Assembly (NCBI GenBank): GCA_023301245.1
Contig: JALZUV010000131.1
Location: 1 to 5,686 of the forward strand
Direction: 5' to 3'
DNA length: 5,686 bases
Origin: Rickettsiales bacterium
GTDB lineage: Bacteria > Pseudomonadota > Alphaproteobacteria > Rickettsiales > JALZUV01
A program made the translations under genes and the position numbers. Shown here in pieces: positions 1 to 4,816 of this stretch. The notes under the pieces are model-generated. The model was not told the DNA's origin and did no database searches. It was given only the letters and a program-made list of their open reading frames with translations. How positions within the stretch are numbered: position 1 is the first letter of the stretch; each line of letters begins with the position of its first letter.

Positions 1-324
1 ACCTGCATTAAAATAAGCCCAGAAGAAAGCAGCGAAGAACATAACTTCGGATACAATAAATAGTGCCATACCAGCGCGTAAACCAAGCTGAACAGGAGAA
101 GTGTGAACGGGGTCCTTTGTCGATTCTTGAACCACATCGCGCCACCAACCGTACATGCTGTAAAGTATGCCAAGGAAGCCAGCAGCGGTAATTATTTTAC
201 CAAAAGCTACATCGTGCATTGCCATTGCCATGCCCAGTGTAAAGGCGAGCAAACTCATCGAGGCAACAAACGGCCAAGGGCTTGGGTCAACGAGGTGGTA
301 CGGATGTGCTTGTTTTTCAGCCAT
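1..324 (-). CDS. ctaE: cytochrome c oxidase subunit III, N-terminal part (runs off left edge)
   Basis: This is the first 108 codons of subunit III of an aa3-type haem-copper oxidase, an inner-membrane subunit of the terminal respiratory complex. It is open to the window edge, so roughly 150 or more residues are missing compared with the usual length of about 260-290. The sequence begins MAEKQAHPYHLVDPSPWP, the conserved HPYHLVDPSPWP start of the family. Three hydrophobic segments follow, at about residues 17-36, 41-59 and 84-106. YGWWRDVVQEST lies after the second. The segment GMALFIVSEVMFFAAFFWAY contains the conserved membrane glutamate (E93), equivalent to the classic carbodiimide-reactive Glu of COX3. 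The ATG at 322-324 is preceded by AAAGG about 10 bases upstream. It lies 44 bases downstream of ctaG on the same strand, so the two are probably co-transcribed. Family identity is secure; the symbol follows alphaproteobacterial usage (coxC is a synonym). Confidence 0.95.
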   Translation of the reverse strand, partial: MAEKQAHPYHLVDPSPWPFVASMSLLAFTLGMAMAMHDVAFGKIITAAGFLGILYSMYGWWRDVVQESTKDPVHTSPVQLGLRAGMALFIVSEVMFFAAFFWAYFNAG

Positions 325-368
325 GAGGGTTCAGCCTTTTAGTTTTTTCTGTCAGTGTATTTGTACTT

Positions 369-902
369 TTAATCTTTTACGGGAAAAAATGTGTAAGACA
401 AGGTGATTGTGGTTACTTCTTCCGCATCGTCGTCATTTAATATTTCAGGGTCGATATAAAACGACACTGGCATTTCCATCGACTCACCCGGTTGCAATGT
501 TTGTTCTTCAAAACAGAAACACTGAATTTTGGCGAAATATTCTCCCACCTTATGCGGTGTAACATTAAAGGTAGCAGTGCCTGTGGTGGGGTTATCGCTT
601 AGGTTGGTGGCTTTAAAAAAAGCGAGTTTATGTTCTCCTACTTTTATGTCGATATCTTTTTGGAGCGCCTCAAATTTCCAAGGCAAGCCTTCAAACGTAA
701 TCGCATTAAAACGAATATTTAATTCTCTATCATAGATTAGGGTAGGGAGATCTTCCGCTTTTTGTGTTGTTCCGCCATAGCCTGTTACTTGGCAAAAGAT
801 GCGGTAAAGCGGCACCGAGGCGTAACTAAGCATGGCCATACCCAGTACAATGGCGACTAAGCTTAACGCGGTGGAGCGGTTTTTGGCTTTATTTTTGCTC
901 AT
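369..902 (-). CDS. ctaG: cytochrome c oxidase assembly protein CtaG/Cox11 (CuB chaperone)
   Basis: A 177-residue membrane-anchored copper chaperone that delivers copper to the CuB site of cytochrome oxidase subunit I. One transmembrane helix lies at about residues 12-33, after a basic N-terminus (MSKNKAKNR), which predicts a cytoplasmic N-terminus and periplasmic C-terminal domain. Family signatures are present: VPLYRIFCQVTGYGGT just after the helix (Cys37), and the copper-binding pair in IQCFCFEEQTL (Cys128 and Cys130), followed by PGE. The immunoglobulin-like beta domain occupies about residues 60-175. Length is normal for bacterial Cox11 (about 180-200), and all three expected cysteines are present, so it looks functional. 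The ATG at 900-902 is 5 bases after the stop of the upstream small gene, pointing to translational coupling; no strong Shine-Dalgarno is visible. Its place between a CoxF-like gene and ctaE is the standard alphaproteobacterial order. Confidence 0.96.
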   Translation of the reverse strand: MSKNKAKNRSTALSLVAIVLGMAMLSYASVPLYRIFCQVTGYGGTTQKAEDLPTLIYDRELNIRFNAITFEGLPWKFEALQKDIDIKVGEHKLAFFKATNLSDNPTTGTATFNVTPHKVGEYFAKIQCFCFEEQTLQPGESMEMPVSFYIDPEILNDDDAEEVTTITLSYTFFPVKD

Positions 903-907
903 AGTCG

Positions 908-1045
908 CTAGAGTGCAGCGTTAACGGTTTCGCCAAATTTTACAAAACTTAAGGCGAATAGTAATAAGCCAAAACCAAGCAATAGGGCTAAAAGCACCAT
1001 GTTTTTGTGACGAGTATTTTGCTGTTGAGAGTCATTTTTTTCCAT
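908..1045 (-). CDS. small single-helix CoxF-like protein of the oxidase cluster
   Basis: A 45-residue protein from the ATG at 1043-1045. It has a short polar, charged N-terminus (MEKNDSQQQNTRHKN), one hydrophobic helix at about residues 16-34 (MVLLALLLGFGLLLFALSF), and a short tail (VKFGETVNAAL). The layout and the helix-VKFG ending resemble the small CoxF proteins that sit just upstream of ctaG in alphaproteobacterial cox operons. The role of those proteins is poorly defined; an assembly or stability role is inferred from position only. The reading frame stays open upstream to a TTG at 1094-1096, giving a 62-residue version. I prefer the ATG because it leaves a typical short cytoplasmic head, but no clear Shine-Dalgarno precedes it, whereas the TTG has AAGG close by. 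It ends 5 bases before ctaG, so it very likely belongs to that transcript. Family assignment is from memory and from synteny. Confidence 0.7.
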   Translation of the reverse strand: MEKNDSQQQNTRHKNMVLLALLLGFGLLLFALSFVKFGETVNAAL

Positions 1046-1113
1046 GGCGGCACTATAGGCTGAATGGCACGCCTTGGCGACTGGAAAATGAATCAAGCCT
1101 TGCAGTTTTTGGT

Positions 1114-1142
1114 TTGGCTGTTAGAAACATGAGCAATAATAC
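1114..1142 (+). promoter_or_regulatory. weak candidate sigma-70-like promoter for the symporter gene
   Basis: TTGGCT at 1114-1119 and TAATAC at 1137-1142 are 17 bases apart, matching 4 of 6 and 3 of 6 consensus positions. They would start transcription roughly 16 bases before the symporter ATG. The region between the divergent CoxF-like and symporter genes is only about 120 bases and must hold promoters for both directions. I could not pick out a convincing promoter for the minus-strand oxidase genes. Such matches occur by chance in AT-rich DNA. Confidence 0.28.
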
Positions 1143-1164
1143 AAAAATAACAGGGTGATTACTC

Positions 1165-2856
1165 ATGCTTAAGGTTTCTCAAATATTTATTGTTTTCTCG
1201 ATGGTTATGTTGCTTACAGCGCCATTCACAGCTTCGGCGCAAACGCTGGATGAACAAGTGCTAAGCTGTAAAGCTAACATGGCACTGGATGCGGCAGCGA
1301 TGCCCGCCGAAGCAGAAATTTCTAGTGAAATAGATATCGAAGCCACGGTGGTGGGCGAAGAGTTGGCCATTTTATCAGGCTTTAAAGCAGGTTTCGGCGC
1401 GGTTATCGATGTAATGGATACGGTGCTTTTTTATGAAATGTTCCCGCATACGATTGGTTACCCTGAACTTGATGAAAATTGTGAAGTCGTTCAACGGGGG
1501 TTCCCCTTTGTTGTGTTCTGGCTAATTCTTGGTGGGGTGTTCTTCACGCTGCGTTTAGCGCTTATTAACTTACGCATGTTTGGCCACGGTATTGCTGTGG
1601 TGACTAATAAATACCTTCGTAAAGATGATATCGGCCAAGTAACGCCCTTCCAGTCGCTAGCGGCAGCAGTGTCGGGTACGGTAGGTTTAGGTAACATTGC
1701 AGGTGTTGCCGTGGCGATTACCATGGGTGGCCCAGGTGCCGTTCTATGGATGATGGTTGCAGGCTTCCTTGGTATGTCCACAAAATTTGCAGAAGTAACG
1801 CTAGGTCATAAATATCGTAAGGTTGATGAGAATGGCGCGGTTTCGGGTGGTGCATTCTATTATTTGCGCGATGGCTTAAAAGAAATTGGCATGGCAAAAG
1901 CAGGTAAGTATCTTGCATTGCTATTCGCCTTCCTTTGCTTATGTGGTGCGTTTGGTGGTGGTAATATGTTCCAAGCCAACCAAATGGTTGCAGCCCTTAC
2001 CAACACCTTCGACCTTGCGGCTTTTGACTGGGTGATTTCCCTTGTTATGGCGGTTGCCGTGGGTATCGTACTTATCGGTGGCGTTTCTCGTATCGCCTCT
2101 GTTGCAGAGAAAATCGTGCCAGTGATGGCATTGGTGTACCTCTCCGCAGGTATGGTTGTATTGGTGGTGAATGCCGATAAGATTCCTGAAGCATTAACGG
2201 TAATCTTCGATTCTGCCTTTAGCTTAGAATCAGCGGCGGGTGGTATATTCGGTGCAATGATTATGGGCTTCCGTCGTGCGGCCTTCTCAAACGAAGCGGG
2301 CGTAGGTTCTGCACCTATCGTAATGGCGGCCACCAAATGTAACGAACCTGTGCAAGTAGGTGCGGTGGCCATTTTAGAGCCATTCATTGATACAATGATT
2401 ATTTGTTTCATGACGGGTTTGGTTATTACTGTAACAGGCGTTTATCAGCTAGAAGGTGCAGCCGATGGTGTGGTTCTAACCAGCCAATCATTCGCTACCG
2501 TAATTAGCTGGTTCCCGATTGTATTATCAATCGCGGTATCGCTCTTTGCCTTCTCGACCATGCTAACATGGAGCTATTATGGTGAACGCGCATGGAACTA
2601 CCTGTTTGGTAGCTCTAAAATTCGCCTTTACCATGTGTTGTTCTGTGCTGCTGTATTCTTTGGTGGCGCGATGCAAGATGCGGCTAACGAAGGCTTTACG
2701 CTTATTGTTAACTTCTCTGACCTTGCGTTACTTGCAATGTCAGTACCAAACTTGATTGGTATGTATTTACTATCAGGCGTTCTGGTGAAAGAAGTGAAAG
2801 AGTATCGTGCTCGCTTGAAAGCGGGTGAAATAAAGCTCAATAATATGAAAGAGTAA
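1165..2856 (+). CDS. sodium:alanine/glycine symporter, AGCS (AlsT/DagA) family
   Basis: A 563-residue inner-membrane transporter that would import a small neutral amino acid (alanine or glycine in characterised members) with Na+. Family signatures are clear: GTVGLGNIAGVAVAI (171-185) running into MGGPGAVLWM (187-196), then GFRRAAFSNEAGVGSAPI (368-385), and FSTMLTWSYYGERAWNYL (463-480) near the C-terminus. About ten further hydrophobic segments fill residues 112-540. Unlike the shorter B. subtilis-type proteins of about 465 residues, it starts with a signal-like segment (residues 4-25, possible AXA cleavage at ASA before Q26) and a roughly 85-residue acidic, probably periplasmic stretch before the first core helix. 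Related extended forms occur in other proteobacteria. The ATG at 1165 follows AGGGTG 7 bases upstream. The gene stands alone, divergent from the oxidase cluster, and ends 21 bases before a strong terminator. Exact substrate cannot be told from sequence. Confidence 0.95.
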   Translation: MLKVSQIFIVFSMVMLLTAPFTASAQTLDEQVLSCKANMALDAAAMPAEAEISSEIDIEATVVGEELAILSGFKAGFGAVIDVMDTVLFYEMFPHTIGYPELDENCEVVQRGFPFVVFWLILGGVFFTLRLALINLRMFGHGIAVVTNKYLRKDDIGQVTPFQSLAAAVSGTVGLGNIAGVAVAITMGGPGAVLWMMVAGFLGMSTKFAEVTLGHKYRKVDENGAVSGGAFYYLRDGLKEIGMAKAGKYLALLFAFLCLCGAFGGGNMFQANQMVAALTNTFDLAAFDWVISLVMAVAVGIVLIGGVSRIASVAEKIVPVMALVYLSAGMVVLVVNADKIPEALTVIFDSAFSLESAAGGIFGAMIMGFRRAAFSNEAGVGSAPIVMAATKCNEPVQVGAVAILEPFIDTMIICFMTGLVITVTGVYQLEGAADGVVLTSQSFATVISWFPIVLSIAVSLFAFSTMLTWSYYGERAWNYLFGSSKIRLYHVLFCAAVFFGGAMQDAANEGFTLIVNFSDLALLAMSVPNLIGMYLLSGVLVKEVKEYRARLKAGEIKLNNMKE

Positions 2857-2877
2857 TTTTCTTTCTAATGAGAAACA

Positions 2878-2908
2878 AAAAAGGCGAGGGGGAAACCCTC
2901 GCCTTTTT
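2878..2908. terminator. bidirectional intrinsic terminator between convergent genes
   Basis: A perfect inverted repeat has 13-base arms (2878-2890 and 2896-2908) and a 5-base GGAAA loop. The GC-rich core GGCGAGGG pairs with CCCTCGCC. The outer part of the stem is an A-run on the left and a T-run on the right, so a U-tract follows the hairpin on either strand. It lies 21 bases after the symporter stop and 19 bases after the stop of the convergent RTX gene, so it can end both transcripts. Confidence 0.93.
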
Positions 2909-2927
2909 CTTTGGTTGAAATTTAAGC

Positions 2928-4505
2928 TTATGCGATATCTACGTTAGCATCGAGACTATCTAGACCATCTATATCGATGTCTGTTAGATCGATTCCGTAG
3001 TCATCAGCTCCTGTATCGAAGTTCGTTTGAGGTGCTGCATCGCCTGCTTGTTTAGACATTAGCGCTGATTTGACTAAAGACCCTGCATCATAATCTGCCG
3101 TTGATTTTTGAGCATCTAGTTCATCAATCCTGTCGTCAATATCAATCACATCGGTATCGACTGAAGGATCGCCACGGTGTCCACCAAGTCCGTCAGTATC
3201 GTCTGAGGCTAATGATGATGGATGGAAGCCACCAATTTGAATATCGGAATCTGAGCCTATATCGCCAATCGTTATATCATCTGCATCTGCATCTAAGATA
3301 GTGAAGCTTTGCGGGATAATATCGCCGTTCGGGCCAATGATATTAAGGGTAATGACAACATTAGGGCCATCTTGAGTTAGCTGAATATCATCATAGCCGA
3401 CCAAGCCGTTGTCTGAATCATTTTCGAGAACGATAGAGTCGTCAGAGCTAAAGTCTGTGATAATATCGCCGTCTATGTCGCTAATGATGCTGCCATCATC
3501 TGCTATTTCAACACCGAATACGAAAGTATCGGAACCCTCGCCACCCGTTAAGACATCGTGTCCTGTGCCGCCAACGATATAGTCATCGCCTTCGCCACCA
3601 TTAATAACGTCAGAGCCTTCACCACCAAAGATAGCATCGTTGCCTTCACCACCATCAAGTTCGTCATGGCCTGCGCCGCCTTCAATATGGTCGTCGCCCG
3701 CGCCACCTTCAATATAGTCATGACCTTCGTCGCCTAATAGTAGGTCGTCGCCTTCGCCGCCATAAATTTCATCGTCGCCTGCGCCACCTTCAATTTCATC
3801 GTCGCCATTATCGCCTTCAATATGGTCGTTACCGTCGCCGCCGTTTATGTAATCGTCACCGTCGCCGCCTTCGATATAGTCGTCACCTGCGCCTGCATCA
3901 ACACCATCATCACCGTCGCCAGCGAGAATAACGTCATCGCCGTCAGTACCGTCAATCCAGTCGTCGCCATCAGTGCCATCAATGGTGTTTGAGTTGCCAG
4001 AGTTAGCAGAGTTACCTAATTGTGCATTGTAGAACTCAATTTGAATGTCAGCGCCAGAGTCAAAGTCACCAATGGTTAGGTTATCTGCATGTGCGTTAGA
4101 GATTGTAAATTGTTGGAAAACAGTTTCGCCATTTGCACTTACGATAGTGAGGTGCACGATAACATCGTCACCATCTTGTTCGAGCTCAACATCTTGATAG
4201 TTTACGGCATTCTGCCCTGATGAATTCTCTAGACGAACAACATCTTCACCCTTTTGGAAGTCGTGAATAATATCGCCTTCAACATCAGTTGCAATCGCGC
4301 CATCAGCGTCAAGTTTAAGGCCGAATACAAATGTATCATTGCCCGCGCCACCTGTTAATTCATCATATCCTGCGCCGCCGACAATCCAATCATCGCCATC
4401 ACCTGCTTCAATTACATCTTCGCCTGCACCTGCCATAATGAAGTCATCACCACTAGTGCCGATAATTGCATCGTCTTGATTTGTACCTTTAATTTTATTA
4501 TACAT
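2928..4505 (-). CDS. two-module RTX-type calcium-binding protein, probably secreted
   Basis: A 525-residue, very acidic protein. In order: RTX nonapeptide array A (residues 7-60, 6 repeats), beta-rich cap A (61-163), Ser/Asn linker (164-176), RTX array B (177-329, 17 repeats), cap B (330-432), and an aspartate-rich tail (433-525). Repeats follow GGxGxDxUx, which in this family folds into a Ca2+-binding parallel beta-roll. The caps share DTFVFG, GDII.DF and TIGD, and resemble regions that follow RTX arrays in secreted proteobacterial proteins. There is no N-terminal signal peptide; such proteins usually leave by a type I system using a C-terminal signal, and the tail is the candidate here. No secretion genes are visible. 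No HExxH or other catalytic motif was found, so protease, lipase or toxin activity is not supported; a structural, surface or matrix role is only inferred. The ATG has a strong Shine-Dalgarno (AAGGAG) 7 bases upstream. It converges with the symporter across a shared terminator. Confidence 0.92.
   Translation of the reverse strand: MYNKIKGTNQDDAIIGTSGDDFIMAGAGEDVIEAGDGDDWIVGGAGYDELTGGAGNDTFVFGLKLDADGAIATDVEGDIIHDFQKGEDVVRLENSSGQNAVNYQDVELEQDGDDVIVHLTIVSANGETVFQQFTISNAHADNLTIGDFDSGADIQIEFYNAQLGNSANSGNSNTIDGTDGDDWIDGTDGDDVILAGDGDDGVDAGAGDDYIEGGDGDDYINGGDGNDHIEGDNGDDEIEGGAGDDEIYGGEGDDLLLGDEGHDYIEGGAGDDHIEGGAGHDELDGGEGNDAIFGGEGSDVINGGEGDDYIVGGTGHDVLTGGEGSDTFVFGVEIADDGSIISDIDGDIITDFSSDDSIVLENDSDNGLVGYDDIQLTQDGPNVVITLNIIGPNGDIIPQSFTILDADADDITIGDIGSDSDIQIGGFHPSSLASDDTDGLGGHRGDPSVDTDVIDIDDRIDELDAQKSTADYDAGSLVKSALMSKQAGDAAPQTNFDTGADDYGIDLTDIDIDGLDSLDANVDIA
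3519..3977 (-). repeat. RTX array B: 17 tandem 27-base repeats
   Basis: It encodes 17 consecutive nine-residue units (residues 177-329) with no insertion or deletion in the phase. Units run from GTDGDDWID to GGEGSDTFV. Position 6 of every unit is Asp and position 4 is always Gly. The DNA repeats are diverged at third positions (GGC GAC GAT variants) rather than identical, so this is an old, selected array and not a fresh expansion. Confidence 0.93.
4326..4487 (-). repeat. RTX array A: 6 tandem 27-base repeats
   Basis: It encodes six nine-residue units (residues 7-60), from GTNQDDAII through AGDGDDWIV to GGAGNDTFV. The first unit is degenerate (Gln in place of the second Gly) while the others fit the calcium-binding consensus. 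It starts almost at the N-terminus of the protein, so there is no separate N-terminal effector domain. Confidence 0.9.
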
Positions 4506-4512
4506 TGTCTTG

Positions 4513-4518
4513 CTCCTT
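4513..4518 (-). promoter_or_regulatory. ribosome binding site of the RTX gene
   Basis: AAGGAG on the minus strand lies 7 bases before the ATG at 4503-4505. It is the strongest Shine-Dalgarno in the window and fixes the start of the RTX gene. Confidence 0.85.
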
Positions 4519-4543
4519 AGTTTTTCTAGTTATTTGTCTCATA

Positions 4544-4603
4544 ACTATACTTTACGTTAATAAAGTTTAGGAACAGTTAACTTAAAATGACACTAATATG
4601 ACA
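4544..4603 (-). promoter_or_regulatory. candidate promoter/operator region of the RTX gene
   Basis: The 112 bases between the small gene and the RTX gene are AT-rich and hold several signals. A TATAGT -10-like box (complement of 4544-4549) would give a leader of roughly 30 bases. An inverted repeat, ACTTTA-6-TAAAGT, spans 4549-4566, right against that box and within the spacer. An 8-base palindrome, AGTTAACT, lies at 4575-4582. A direct repeat, ATGACA, occurs at 4587-4592 and 4598-4603, 11 bases apart or about one helical turn. No good -35 box is found at standard spacing, which could mean an activator-dependent promoter or simply chance in AT-rich DNA. No terminator is seen after the upstream small gene, so read-through is also possible. 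Confidence 0.35.
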
Positions 4604-4617
4604 ATATAGGTAAAATT

Positions 4618-4812
4618 TTATCTTTTAGTTGATTTTTTATTAAGAACGTATTGAAGCTTTTTTAGGGCAAGTTGCTCAAGCTTTTCTTTAGGCGCATTGG
4701 GATCGCCAACGATTGTCCCTTCAATACCTGTTATCGTATCAATAGCAGTCACCTTGACATAGCGGCCTTGCTGGATAAATTCGATGATGGCTTCAATCTT
4801 TTGGTCGGGCAT
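4618..4812 (-). CDS. small conserved protein of unknown function (DUF6898-like)
   Basis: A 64-residue soluble protein with no signal or membrane segment. The first part (about residues 6-36) reads as two or three beta strands, with IEFIQQGRYVKVTAIDTITG followed by EGTIVGDP. The second part (about 41-60) is a basic, Leu-rich helix, KEKLEQLALKKLQYVLNKK. The G-Y-VKV-AID-TG / VG-P / LKKL-YVL pattern recalls a short uncharacterised alphaproteobacterial family that I remember as DUF6898; this is not verified. It begins 4 bases after the stop of the CorC-like gene, with a weak Shine-Dalgarno (GAAGAG) inside that gene's end, so the two are very probably one operon and translationally coupled. Its job is unknown. 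The coupling suggests a function alongside the CBS-domain protein, but that is inference. Confidence 0.82.
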   Translation of the reverse strand: MPDQKIEAIIEFIQQGRYVKVTAIDTITGIEGTIVGDPNAPKEKLEQLALKKLQYVLNKKSTKR

Positions 4813-4816
4813 TAGT

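Noticed and set aside
103..406. Two overlapping 79-codon plus-strand frames at the left edge
   Set aside because: Both lie largely opposite the conserved N-terminal half of subunit III; their products match nothing I recognise and they overlap each other in different frames.
1860..2411. 183-codon open frame on the minus strand inside the symporter gene
   Set aside because: It lies wholly opposite the well-supported AGCS gene, its product is low-complexity Thr/Ala/Ile/Pro-rich with no recognisable domain, and it has the look of an antisense shadow of a membrane-protein gene.
3519..3977. Regular tandem repeats that could suggest a CRISPR array or satellite
   Set aside because: The period is 27 bases without spacers, the frame is continuous, and every unit translates to an RTX nonapeptide, so the repetition is protein-coding.
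2928..4505. RTX protein as a serralysin-type protease or pore-forming toxin
   Set aside because: There is no HExxH zinc motif, no hydrophobic pore-forming region and no acylation-type lysine domain; only calcium-binding arrays, caps and a tail are present.
4611..4620. TAAAATTTTA palindrome at the end of the small gene as a terminator
   Set aside because: It has no GC-rich stem and no U-tract after a stable hairpin, so it would not form an intrinsic terminator.
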